36,153 nt of DNA from Haplomitrium mnioides. Taxonomy: Eukaryota; Marchantiophyta; Haplomitriopsida; Calobryales. How positions within the stretch are numbered: the first letter of the stretch is position 1; each line of letters starts with the position of its first letter. The position numbers were made by a program, and so were the translations under genes. This document shows, one piece after another, positions 8,990 to 18,990 of the stretch. Where the stretch lies: NCBI GenBank assembly GCA_049999725.1, contig JBNGIS010020319.1, positions 1-36,153 of the forward strand. Direction: 5' to 3'. The notes under the pieces are model-generated. The model searched no databases and was not told the origin of the DNA. It was given only the letters and a program-made list of their open reading frames with translations.

Positions 8990-10560
8990 TCCCTAACAAT
9001 CTTTTTCTTCTTCATTGTTGATATTATGAAGAGGTCGTCGAAACACTTGCCTTTGATGGCGTCGCATTGCTATGCAATTTGGTGCAATGTGTCCTATCCG
9101 GCAATAATTGTAGCATGTTCTAGCTTCTTTCCTCTCTTCTATCCTCCTATCCATATCATTTTATGGCCCTCCTTGTTGGTGATTTGGACAATTGAAATCT
9201 CTCCTTCTCATATTTCCCAACTCCATAATTGTAAGGCCATTATTCCCTCCTATTTGCACAATCCCTAATGTTCTTTCAATTCTCTAAGAAAATGATATGG
9301 CTTCATTAACATCCTTTGGGTTGCACATCATGGCTTTCTCTCAAATCTTTATTTGCAATCCTTGTAGAAATTTGATAAAGGCCTTGGCTGAACTAATATT
9401 TTCAATTTTAACTTTACGCTTCAAAACTCCTCAATGTTCCTTGCAATGCTTCCTTGTTGCTCAAACTCCCAAAGCTTGGTTCTTGCATATAATATAGACT
9501 CTACATCTTTGAAATTTTGTAGTAAACCTTTGTTTGGAGTACTCAAACTTTTCTTACCACTCCCATCGTTGTAGTCAAATAGATGCATGCTCTCATATGT
9601 CATATTATTCGCATGCTTCAGATTTGGAGAAAGGATTATTTGCGAGGTTGTTTTTAATTGAACCTTATTCAATAAACCCACCCTTCTACAACACCAACCA
9701 TGCAACTTCCTCTATAATGCTCTACTTTACACAACTTGCTCATCTTTTGAAGCACTGTTTCTCAACTTCTCTATTTTTTTTGTTGTAGTCGCATTTCACC
9801 ATCTCTCCCATTAGCATGTTTGTTTGTTGTTGGCTTGCTATAAGAGCTGCTTAAAGCTCNNNNNNNNNNNNNNNNNNNNNNNNNNNNNNNNNNNNNNNNN
9901 NNNNNNNNNNNNNNNNNNNNNNNNNNNNNNNNNNNNNNNNNNNNNNNNNNNNNNNNNNNAAAACAAATATATACACATTCCAATTATGTAGAATAGATAA
10001 AATAAAAGGTTTAGTTGAGGCTAACACGGATTCACAAAATTTCTCTCCAAATTTATGAATAAGAAAATCTCGCTGCATTTGTTTGGGCACTACTCAAATA
10101 GATATATAACACTTGGAGTTGAACTCTTCTAGAGGAGCATGGTTCAAATCAATTTTCTATCCATCACAAAGCATAAATAAAACACTCTCATATAACACCA
10201 TAGTTTATTATAGGTAAGATAACAAGATCTCTTGATTCCATTACAAAAATCATAAAATCATCTCCAAAATTATACACTAAAATATGATGAAAGAAATGTT
10301 TGTCAATGTTAAACACACGAATATTGAAAGGATTCAATAGAGAAAGTCTAGGAGGTGAAGATGCTCCTCTATCCATTAGCTATCATATCATCAAGTCAAA
10401 CTTCCTATCTTCATTTATAAAAATATGATGTCCGCTATACTTTATTCATAAAAACTTGAAAGTTTAACTCTCTTGGAGTTAATGCAAAGTGGAGATTCCA
10501 CTACTCCAAGAGGTCTTTAGTACTTTTCTAAAGAGGGGTAATCCACACTCTTTAGAGAAG
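8990..10560 (-). pseudogene. gag: GYP-2 gag (contains assembly gap)
   Basis: Left of the gap, 9421-9705 (minus) carries part of the gag C-terminal region (YNDGSGKKSLSTPNKG, KLWEFEQQGSIARNIEEF), and further frames down to 9200 hold the region before the nucleocapsid. A zinc knuckle at about 9085-9120 reads CYNYCRIGHIAPNC: it has all three Cys and the His, but spacing 3-3-4 instead of 2-4-4, as if one residue was inserted. Right of the gap, 9960-10560 should hold the gag start and leader, but I recognise no domain there. Because of the N run the true length is unknown. Confidence 0.65.
9860..9959. other. Assembly gap (100 N)
   Basis: A run of exactly 100 N. Round lengths normally stand for a gap of unknown size. 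It falls within GYP-2 gag, where repeats make assembly hard. Confidence 0.99.
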
Positions 10561-10565
10561 ACTAA

Positions 10566-10578
10566 GCTCTGAAACCAA
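10566..10578 (-). promoter_or_regulatory. Primer binding site of GYP-2 (initiator Met tRNA)
   Basis: The minus strand reads TTGGTTTCAGAGC immediately next to the LTR end. It is one mismatch away from the TTGGTATCAGAGC site used by many plant elements primed by initiator Met tRNA. Confidence 0.8.
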
Positions 10579-11150
10579 CGTAACACTACACACATACATC
10601 ACACACACAAGTTAGCACAACCACAACACATACAAGAGTAGTATACAAAGAACTTCAAAACCCCACAAGGTAAGAGATGCCTAATAAGGCACTAACCTTT
10701 CTTTATATACTAAAAGGAAAGCATTTCGCTTATATAGGTGGAGGAATCCGATGGGTTCCTTTGATATCTTTGTCTAATTGGACCACCAATTTCCCTCTCT
10801 CATTGATTGGACCACCCTTTACTTTTATTCTCCTTCTACCACGTGTCCTTATCTTTAGAACCTTTCATTTCTCTTTAGCTCTCCTTCTAGTACGTGTACT
10901 TATCTTAGAACCTTCCATTCGCTTTAGTCTTTAGCTTGCTATATGTCTTTTTCCTCTTCTAAAGTAGTCTTTCTAGACTTTCTCTTTCACTTTAATTTGT
11001 TGACTTTCTCTCCTCTTGCCACATGTCATTTTCTCTATAATAGCAATCATTTTTTGATACTCTAACTTAGTAATAGCTTTCTAGACATAATTGACTTTAT
11101 ATCTTGCTTCTAGTTTTAGTTATAGCTTACTAAAGTTAGTGACCGTTACA
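10579..11150 (-). repeat. 5' LTR of GYP-2, about 572 bp
   Basis: On the minus strand the LTR begins TGTAACGGTCAC at 11150 and ends GTGTAGTGTTACG at 10579, next to the primer site; the expected terminal CA has become CG. TGTAAC...GTTACA ends are common in plant gypsy elements. Likely promoter boxes on the minus strand are TATATAAG at 10729-10736 and TATATAAAG at 10701-10709. No second copy lies in the window because the 3' end of the element is missing. Confidence 0.75.
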
Positions 11151-11159
11151 CTAGGTTTG

Positions 11160-11547
11160 GCTACCATCAAGTGCATTGAAGAAGCTTTGTAGTCTTGTCT
11201 ACTCTAAGGTGCATTAAGATTTGAATGTTGTGTGGTTTCTATAAATAGCCCAAACAAAGTAAAGCATCATAAAGAGCATAAAACTGATGGCTTCTATAGA
11301 GTATACCATCACTAATAGAGAAAAAAAAATTATGCTCACTATTTTAAATTGCCAATCATGCTCAAACAAGATTGAAGAAAATATATTCTTGCAATTTCTG
11401 CTCGTAAACCTTACTAGTTGACTCATCAAGACATAATTTGCCAAGATTTGCCACATTGAAGATATTGAATAATAATTAATGATCCAATCTACATGACAAT
11501 GCATTTGAAATTGTATGGAACTTTCTTTGCTTGTCCTCCAACTTGAT
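11160..11547 (-). pseudogene. GYP-3: orphan gypsy fragment (end of RNase H / start of integrase)
   Basis: The stretch aligns by eye, on the same strand, with 17335-17745 of GYP-5. Shared blocks include CAAGTGC..TGAAG..., GTCTACTCTAAG, GCCAATCATGCTC.AACAAGA and ATGATCC..., with many differences. In GYP-5 that part is the region after RNase H, leading into the integrase finger. It is wedged between the outer edge of the GYP-2 LTR (11150) and the outer edge of the long LTR at 11548, with nothing else of its parent element left. Confidence 0.6.
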
Positions 11548-11860
11548 GTTTGTTAAGTAAAGAGCACATAGCATAGGGAGGAGCCTTGCTTCTAAGTATG
11601 TTGTAGTATATTGGCCTAGCATACGGTTCTACATACTCATGAGGCACACTAATACTCCTCAAGAATGTATGGGATGACCAATTAACTTTGGTTCTGTCTT
11701 AATAAATCCGGTTGGTTCAACTGACACACATGAATGGTGTCCCGCTGCTTGGGCTAACTAAGAAAAGAACTTGGTTGTGGTGCTAGTGAGGTCCACCAGA
11801 ACTTGAGGGGTCGTGAGGGTGCTTTTCTTTCCCTCAAGACCACTTTAGAACCTACAAACA

Positions 11861-12039
11861 ATTTTGGACAATAGGCTTGCCTTTGTGTACAGTGCTGATT
11901 TCAAGTTCAGGTCCATGGTATAATGCCAATATCAGAAACAAATAAACCTAATTTTGGGCAATAGGCTTGTCTTTGTGTGCAAAGCTGATTTCAAGTTCAG
12001 GTCCAAGGTACAATGCCAAAACAAAAACAAATAAACCCA
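11861..12039. repeat. Tandem duplication of about 90 bp inside the left LTR
   Basis: Unit 1 is 11861-11950 and unit 2 is 11951-12039; both start ATTTTGG.CAATAGGCTTG and share GCTGATTTCAAGTTCAGGTCCA. The sister LTR has a single copy (24122-24215). About ten differences separate the two units, so the duplication is not recent. Confidence 0.9.
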
Positions 12040-13395
12040 ATGCATCTAAGGTTTACTTGTGTTGTAACTTGAAAAGGCACAAAATGACAAGGCATACATA
12101 AAATGATATTTGACAAAAACAAACATATGAGGCAATAATACTTTTAATAAAGTTCAAGTTTGGTCTTTAGCCAATAGAGAAGATTATGCTAAATCACAAC
12201 TTGCATCCAATGTCACCACTACTAACTGGTCCCCTTCTACGCACACCAACCTTCACACACCTTGACACATTGACCAACACTCTATAATCTCTCTCTCATG
12301 ACCTACCACCACAAGAATACTCACAGATGGACAAGCTTGGCTATGTTAGCATGGTACACAACTCACCCACAAAACAAACAACATAGAAAGTTTAAAAAAT
12401 GTTTTCTTTACCTTAGCCACCAACCAATAGGTACCAAGCATTGGGAGGGATTCTTTGTATCCACAAGCCAACTTGCACTTTGTGAAGATCTCTCTTTGAA
12501 TGAAACCACTGATTATGCCTTTCTTCCCTCCAAAATTTCTTTCCATCCTAACGACCAGATTTTTATATCAAGTCTAGAGTTCCTCTTCTCCAAATGCCTT
12601 TCTCCTACAACACTTCTCCAATTAAACCTACACCCAACACCCAATCACTAGCCATCTTGTTTGTTTTTATTCCTTCCACACTAGTTTCTCTTTGTCCTGG
12701 TTACCAAACATCCATCACAAAGTTATGCCCTTCTATAATTCTCAATTCTGATTTTCTGTTTTTTGTCTCTCCTCTCTACTCATCCCTTATCCACCACATA
12801 ATTTTATCCCTCCTCATAACTAACTTCCTTATCTAACTTTATTCTATTTGTTACTTTCCATAATAGCTCCACAACTTATCAACCTCATCCACTTGGGTCT
12901 TCCTCTAATTATCCTTCTATTTTCTTTCCACCTCCCTACTCCACCCTACCTTATCCCACATAGGAATCTACCTATTCCCCTCAATGGGGCTCAATAGATC
13001 TTTGACCTTTTGTCTACCTGCTAAACTGGCTCACTATCTTTCTTCTTCCTAACCCAAGTGTAACTCAATTGTTGTCCTACAACTGACTTCAAAACTAACC
13101 AAATGGACCTTTTCTTAGTTTAAACTTATCTTCCTTTGATTCTTGTTTCTTCGGCCTAAAATATTTTGAGTTCCTCTCATTTGTAGATCTCTATATGGTA
13201 TCTTTCATGCCTCATCCACATTCTTGACTCCCCCTCATTGCTAACTTAGATGCAACATATGAAATTACCCATGTGCAGCCATATGAACTGCCAACTGGCC
13301 TTTGCAATTGAGGATTTGAATTTTGATGATCTAATCAGCTTGAAGCAACAATGAATAGAAGCTCGTTGAATCTCCCCACTCCTCTTCCATTCCCT

Positions 13396-13503
13396 CTATG
13401 AGGTGTAGTTTTCACTGAAGCTTGGAGCTGCAACCACACTCCTCGTCGACGACTTCTTTCCTAAGCATACGTTAAGGCAAATGGGTTGGGAATAGGCATA
13501 GGT

Positions 13504-13537
<34 letters not shown>

Positions 13538-13700
13538 GCGACTTCATCCCTTGTGTCAAATGGTTGAGCTATTTTTCCCCTATCTACCTTGGCCACTCCT
13601 CGCTGTCGTTGTGACAACAACACCAAATAGGAGGTTCCCTCACAAGGATTTTCTTTTTTTTTTGCGTCAGTAACTATCTCCTCTCTTTTTGCTCTTGCTA
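13396..13700 (-). CDS. LTR-borne open frame, conserved with the sister LTR (function unknown)
   Basis: On the sense strand of the element the LTR holds a frame that reads IAQPFDTRDE, a Pro run, SQPICLNVCLGKKS, and ends FSENYTS. The sister LTR (25477-25752) has KAQPFDTRDV, a short Pro/Ser/Thr stretch, SHPICLNVCLGMKS and FKENYTS in the same frame. The Pro run here is the translation of the G33 tract. The upstream part of the open frame (13720-13833) belongs to integrase and joins only because of the deletion. It resembles no protein I know and may be non-coding LTR sequence that stayed open by chance. Confidence 0.35.
13504..13536. repeat. Homopolymer of 33 G on the plus strand
   Basis: Bases 13504-13536 are all G. 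The matching place in the sister LTR (about 25643-25662) is a mixed run, GGGGAGGGGGGAGGGGG. The length given may be unreliable, since such runs are hard to sequence. Confidence 0.95.
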
Positions 13701-13721
13701 CAATCCTCCTTATCTCCACAA

Positions 13722-14030
13722 ATAGCTTGAGCAAAGTACTTTTTTGGTAGTAGTCTTGCCTGCAAAATGTCCTCCACACGCAGAGGTGTGGCAGCCCTTT
13801 AGAGTCTGTGTTGTTTGGGGAGGGACGAGACATTTGCGCAAACTCTATCCATACCCATTTTGTATAGAATACCTAAAACAATAGTGTAAGGGGTAGCAGA
13901 TCTTGTGAAAGTGTGACGCTCATCAGACCTGATATGTAGAGGAAGAGTGCCACTAGTGAGGTAAGCAATAAGATGGTTGTACCAAGGATGGACAACCAAC
14001 TATATATAAGGAGGGTCAAGGCTGACCTCT
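13722..14030 (-). pseudogene. GYP-4 integrase, N-terminal part only
   Basis: The frames at 13799-13999 and 13722-13833 (minus) carry HPWYNHLIAYLTSGTLPLHI, RSATPYTIVLGILYKMGMD and then GLPHLCVWRTFCRQDYYQK, colinear with 28735-29026 of GYP-6. That is the region before and at the start of the zinc-binding finger. The catalytic core (DDE) is missing: LTR sequence starts at 13718. A frameshift lies near 13830. Confidence 0.7.
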
Positions 14031-14547
14031 ACAGTGAGCAAGGTGGATATGTGGGAAACCCACAAGTCTAGAAAAGTGTCATCCAAGGAGTCAAGATCAA
14101 GAGTTCTTGGAACACGAGATAAGAGATCACAATTCCCATGCTTAGTTCTTGGTCGTACTTCTAATTGGAAATTAAACTCTTGGAGAAGAAGAACCCATTT
14201 AAGTGGCTAGTAAGATCATGTTTGTTAATGATGTACTTTAAGGAGTCATGATCTACAACGAAAGTGAAAAGGTAGCCCAGAAGGTAATGTCAAAATTTTT
14301 GGATTGCATAAATGAGTCTAAGGGCCTCGTGCTTAGTCATATTATAATTTTTCTTAGCCATGGTGAGCTGGCATCCAACGTAATAAATAGAACATTCCTT
14401 TCCATTCTGAATTTTTGCCGGTACTATATTTGTGGTAGTAGAAGAAGTGTCCACCATGACCAAAAAAGGAAGAGAGCAATCTATAGGAGCTAAGAAAGGC
14501 AAGGAAGCCAACACAGCTTTCTCAAGGCCTAAAAAGCATGTTGGCAT
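14031..14547 (-). pseudogene. GYP-4 RNase H
   Basis: The minus strand carries FLVMVDTSSTTTNIV at about 14420-14465, the first catalytic block with Asp kept, then CSIYYVGCQL, NYNMTKHEALRLIYAIQKF (the Glu block) and VVDHDSLKYIINK around 14235. Frames shift near 14290 and 14200. It is colinear with 29027-29577 in GYP-6. Confidence 0.75.
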
Positions 14548-14550
14548 TTC

Positions 14551-15340
14551 TCATACCAGACAAAAGAAATGGTATGCCTTGTCAATTGATAGAGTGGAGC
14601 GGCTATCTTGGTATAGTTTAAGCAATATATATGGTAGTATAGTGATTTCTCCAAAAAATGTTGTAATTGCTTTGTAGTGGTAGATGGGAGAAGGGAGAGG
14701 ATAATGCTTACCTTTGTTGGATCTAGGTGTAGACCTTTTCTCAGAGATGATATGCCATAGAAGTACATGTGTTGATGCTAGGAATTTACATTTTTTTGGA
14801 TTCAAGGATATGCCATATGTTTGATAGCAAGTAAATATGAGTTCCAACTTAGCCAAATGTTGGTCTGTGGTGATGTACATCGTAAAATCATCCAAATAAA
14901 TCTAAAGACACTTCTTGAGTCCATGAAGAAGGGACTCAAATGCCATAAGCATTATCCGTTGAAAGACGATATGGGCATTGTAGAGGCCAAATACTAATTT
15001 GTTATATGAGTAACATCTCCAAGGCATAGTAATAGTGGTCAAATGTTGAGAATTCGTATGGATTTCAATTTTATTGTATTCAAGAAAACCATCCAAGAAA
15101 ATATAGCATTGCTTTCCATCCACGTTATCCAAAATAGTGTCTATGAATGGAATAAGTAAGTGTTCAAGTATAGTAGCAACATTAAGGGATTTAAAATCCC
15201 CACAAACTCTAATTGACCCATTTGGTTTGGGAACTACCACGATATATGAGACTCAATATGTGAGTCTTATATGGGAGATAATATTGATGTATAACATTTT
15301 TGTAATATCTTTTTGAACCACATCTATGCATTTTAGATTC
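14551..15340 (-). pseudogene. GYP-4 reverse transcriptase
   Basis: The minus strand shows YIVVVPKPNGSIRVCGDFKS, LIPFIDTILDNVDGKQCYIF, LDGFLEYNKIEIH and KLVFGLYNAHIVFQRIMLMA (14902-15240), and after one stop IYLDDFTMYIT, LNPKKCKFLAS and the connection to 14551. The catalytic YLDD box is intact. In the RT start DY is replaced by DF (CGDFKSLN) and GFSGYNQ by GFLEYNK. Two long open frames separated by a single stop make this one of the better-kept domains. Confidence 0.85.
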
Positions 15341-16130
15341 AACCTATAAGAATGGTTCTTAATAGGGCAAGAATCTGGTCTAAACCTGATTTGGTACTGA
15401 TATACAACTAGAATTCTTGTCATTTTGTCATACTCCCAAGCAAACACATCGATATACTTGTGAATGAGCTGCAAGAAGGCTGGTTCTTGGGCCTCAAAAA
15501 TACCCTCATATACTTTAAGTTTTTTATGCTTTGCTGGAAGGACTAGTAAGTCCTTGAATTGCACTTCCAGAAAGTTACACGCAAGAAAGAGATTTCCAAA
15601 AAGATCAAAGTCATCCTTGTTAGTTACTGAAACCAAGAATCTAAATGTGGTATCAACTAGGGATAAATCTGTGAATTGCTTCTCTAGAGATTGAGGGGAC
15701 GAAGAAGGGGCCTAGGTGTACATTGAAAGGACAACTCGCTGGTTTGGGGGTCCATTGATCAAAGTTCCATCAGCAAAATCCAGTTGTGCGTGGCTTTGTT
15801 TAAGCGATGGATGCCCAAAGAGCAAGGGATATTGGTTCTTATGCATAATACGTAGGACAAGGTAATGAACCAAGTATTCTTGGTCCCCAAAGAGAGCTGG
15901 CACACTTTTAAGAACACCAAGAGGCAAAATGTCACTGCCATTAGCTAGGAAAAGGACAAGGGATGTTTCTTATAAAGCACTGGTTGGATATGCGATTAAG
16001 CTCATATTATCTTTAATCATGATGTTGACAACAGATTCAGTGTCCAACTGTGCAACGAGAATGATGATATCATCAATGAAGACAACAACTGCCATGTTCT
16101 AGAGTTATATAAGGAGACCATATAGACGAC
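15341..16130 (-). pseudogene. GYP-4 protease and protease-RT linker
   Basis: At about 16030-16050 (minus) the sequence reads AQLDTESVVNIM, an aspartic protease active site in which the Gly of DTG/DSG is Glu. YPLLFGHPSLKQSHAQL at about 15785-15835 is the LLGRxWL-type C-terminal block. The linker 15253-15636 is open, with LVLPAKHKKLKVYEGIFEAQ and LQLIHKYIDVFAWEYDKMT, the segment that precedes RT in this lineage. Stops lie near 15714 and 15975. Confidence 0.7.
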
Positions 16131-16249
16131 TTATAAGGAGTCCTCTTCTATAGGCGGTTGTGCGACACGAGAGGGCTCAGAGACTAGAATGAGAGGGATA
16201 GAAGGAGAAGAAGAAGAAGGAGGGTCTGTGATTGGAAGCTCAGAAGATA

Positions 16250-17630
16250 GTCTTTCCACAAAACCTTGCATTGAACTTGTGGATGCCGCCTTCGCTTGAT
16301 AACTCTTTTCGCCAAAATATGATCTACTTCAAATTCTTCATGATTATCAAGAACAATAGTTGGAGAAGGAAGTTGAACACGATTTAGAAAAAAAAAGATG
16401 AACTAGGAACAAAAGGCTTAAGTTAAGAGACATGAAATACAAGATAAATCTCCATATGAAGAGGAAGGTCAGGTTTATAAGCAACAAGAGAAATAACTTG
16501 AGAAATAGGAAAATGACCAATCCAAGTAGAAGATAACATATTGACTTGAGTATTTTAAGACATTGGGAGATTGTGAGTAGATAATATAACTTGGTCACCT
16601 AAAATATAAGAGCAATCACAACAATAGCTATCGACATATTGTTTTTACTTATTTTGAGCAGCAGTACGATGGTTGCGAGCATCTTGCAAAGAAGAAGATA
16701 AACAAGACAAAGAAGTAGAAATACTTGGAACATTGGAAGAAGATGGAGAAAGCAAACCAAAGGGAACAAGAGGATGTTGACCCAAATTTAGAAAGAAAGG
16801 AGAAAACCCATTACTTACTTGTTTGGAGTTGTTGTAGGCAAACTCCATAACGGGTAAGAAACTATCCCAATCGGTATGCTGAACATTGATGAACGTGCAA
16901 GCATATCCTCCACATTCCAATTAGCATGCTCTCTTTGCCCATCTATTTGAGGATGCTAAGCAATAGACATAAAGAGTTTGGTGCCTAAAAGTTTGAACAA
17001 CTCTCGCCAAAACTTTTTGGCAAAACATGGATCCATATCAGATATTAGCACCTTGGGCATTTCATGATGACGGAAGACAATATCAAAGTAAATGTTTGCC
17101 AATTGTGGAGCATCTACTGTGTCCACCGTCGGTCCTCAATGAATGTGCTTGTTGAGCTTGTCCACAAACACCACAATGGTTGTAAACCCATGAGGCGTAG
17201 TTAGAAGTGAAGTGACAAGATCCAAACTTACATGTTCCCAACGAGCAGTAAGAATTGGTAATAGTTGGAGTGTTTTTGATTCAAAGTTTTGTGTCGTTGA
17301 TAACTTTTACACGAACGAACCAAACCACGAACATCTCAAGCCAAGTTAGACCACCACCAAGTGCGCTGAAGCAAATATGTAGTTTTATCTACTCTAAGAT
17401 ACCTAGAGATAGGAATGTCATGCACTTCTTGTAAACAAGCTATTCAATGTGTATCATCTTGTAGAACATATGTTTGATAGCCTCGATAGAGAACACCATC
17501 TCAAATGAAAAGAAAAATTGATAATCACTATCTTTGACGGCCAATCATGCTCGAACAAGACTAAAAAAACCATCTTCTTGTAGTCTTTTACAATAACTCC
17601 CACTAGTTTTCTCATCCAAATATAGGATAC
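16250..17630 (-). pseudogene. GYP-5 integrase and chromodomain
   Basis: Integrase joins element DNA to the chromosome, and the chromodomain steers it to particular chromatin. The minus strand has a decayed finger and core (17620-16920), then an open frame at 16645-16920 with DSFLPVMEFAYNNSKQVSNG and SPFFLNLGQHPLVP, the end of the core. RVQLPSPTIVLDNHEEFEVD then DHILAKRVIKRRRHPQVQ and CKVLWKDYL (about 16255-16390) is a chromodomain with its aromatic W-K-x-Y. The frame breaks at the GYP-4 junction right after it. Multiple stops in the core. Confidence 0.75.
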
Positions 17631-17639
17631 TAATGTTGC

Positions 17640-18065
17640 TCACCTCCATTGTTTTCACTCAATGATCCGGCCTTCATGAGAGTGCATTAGAAATGGTGTG
17701 GAAACTTCCAAACTTGTACTCTAGCTTGATATCAAAGAGTTGCAATTGATCTTCTTATAAGTCTTGGCGACTTGCTATATTTTCCAAATGGATTGCTTAT
17801 AACAATGGCTTGTGATCTATGCACATAAGCATAGGTCTTCCTAAAAGATAGTGCCTCCACACTTTGGTAGCATAAACCATTTCCAATTGCTCTCGATCCC
17901 TTGTAGAATAATTTTTCTCCATCACATTTAATTGATGTAACATGAAGGCAATTGGATGAAGTCCATCCTCAAACTCTTGCTACAAAACTGCTCCAATAGC
18001 AAAATTAGAAGCATCAAAATCAACTACACAACGTGCTTTTGGATCATATGGTTGTAGAATAGGAT
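17640..18065 (-). pseudogene. GYP-5 RNase H
   Basis: CVVDFDASNFAIGAVL at about 17980-18025 is the first catalytic block with Asp kept; a stop follows it. Next come QEFEDGLHPIAF, NYSTRDREQLEMVYATKVWR with the catalytic Glu, HYLLGRPMLMCIDHKPLL, and HTISNALS near 17690. This is the normal order. It starts in the same 206-codon frame as the RT. Confidence 0.85.
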
Positions 18066-18990
18066 GAGAAGAGACTACATTCTTGAGGTGTTGAAATGTC
18101 GCTTGCTCTTTGGCGGTCCATTGAAACTTGACCTCTTTCCTTAGCAGATCTGTAAGTGGTGCAGCAATATGCGTATAAAAATGAATGAATCGTCGGTAGA
18201 AGCTTGCCAATCCATTGAAGGCTCTAATGTCCTTTGCTTCCATTGGTGTTGGCCACTTTGTGATAGCTTTAGTTTTCTCTTCTTCCAACTTGATGCCATC
18301 TGCAGACACCTTGTGCCCTAGGTAAGTAGCCTCTTGCTTCCAAAATTCCCACTTGGATCTCTTGCAATAAAACTTCCAATTGCGCAACCTTTGCAATACT
18401 TCTTTTAGATTATCGCAATGCTCAACTTCAATTTTGCTAAAAATAAGAATGTCATCCAAGAATATCAAAACTGATCCATGATCCATGAATATAGTTGGAG
18501 CATTAGTAAGACCAAATGTAAGGACCTTCCACTTAAAATGCCAAACCTTGTGTGAAAACTTGTCTTTAGCACATAACTTGGCTTGATAGAAATTTTCCAA
18601 TGGCCATTTCCAAGATCAAGCTTGGAAAAGAATTGCACATCATTCAACTGATCCAACAAATCATCAATATGTGGTAAAGGATAAGCATTCTAACTGTTTA
18701 ACTGTTAAAACCGCGATAATCAGTACAAAGACAAATCCACCATCCTTCTTTGGTACAAAGAATACCAGTGCTCCCCAAGTCAAAGTACTATGTTGAATGA
18801 AATCCTTCTCAAAAAGATACATCAAGGTCTTACAAAGCTCTTCCAACTCTTGCAGCAATAGTTGGTATATATGCCAATTATACAGACTATTTTCTAGTAT
18901 CAACTCAATCGGAAAGGACTTTCCATGATCATCTGACAACCCTTTTGGCAAATCATCTGGAAACACATCTAAAAACTCTTTCAAAATATC
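18066..18990 (-). pseudogene. GYP-5 reverse transcriptase
   Basis: From right to left (minus): FLDVFPDDLPKGLSDDHGKS, ELEELCKTLMYLFEKDFIQ, WGALVFFVPKKDGGFVF (in 18664-18990), then after a stop/shift MLDQLNDVQFFSKLDLGNGH (18659) and, in another frame, KWKVLTFGLTNAPTIFMDHG and IFLDDILIFSKIE. The catalytic LDD pair is intact. About 18 residues expected between TIFM and the LDD strand are missing, a small in-frame deletion. The connection AFNGLASFYRRFI is well kept. Confidence 0.88.

Larger units (their letters stand above)
6775..11150 (-). mobile_element. GYP-2: decayed Ty3/gypsy element, 3' truncated, contains an assembly gap
   Basis: On the minus strand, from right to left, are a 572-bp LTR (10579-11150), a primer site, gag, protease, RT, RNase H and about 110 bases of integrase start. 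The RT style (IDHKIEVILGSAP, FIQSSIS, RSGFNQIQI) is that of chromoviruses. No 3' LTR or integrase core is present; the element is cut at about 6775, where it abuts GYP-1 tail to tail. The 100-N gap in gag means part of the copy is unsequenced or of unknown length. Confidence 0.85.
11548..13718 (-). repeat. Left (3') LTR of the GYP-4/GYP-6 family, truncated
   Basis: The whole segment aligns with 23799-25836, in order and on the same strand. Blocks include AAGTATGTTGTAGTATATTG near 11595, GTGCTTTTCTTTCCCTCAAGAC near 11819, CCCACATA near 12955, and CATCCCTTGTGTCAAATGG near 13545. With 13.7-23.8 kb as the internal region this is the downstream LTR of a minus-strand element. The match stops abruptly at about 13718, where integrase sequence begins, so the outer (U3) half of the LTR is deleted. 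It carries a 90-bp tandem duplication and a 33-base G run that the other copy lacks. Confidence 0.75.

Noticed and set aside
8711-9268. Plus-strand hydrophobic frames near 8.7-9.3 kb
   Set aside because: They are antisense to GYP-2 protease and gag, whose motifs lie on the minus strand.
9771-10090. Open frames crossing the N run
   Set aside because: They are open only because N codons are not stops; no domain supports them.
12298-12836. Plus-strand open frames in the left LTR (117 and 80 codons)
   Set aside because: The sister LTR breaks these frames with indels and stops, so they are not conserved.
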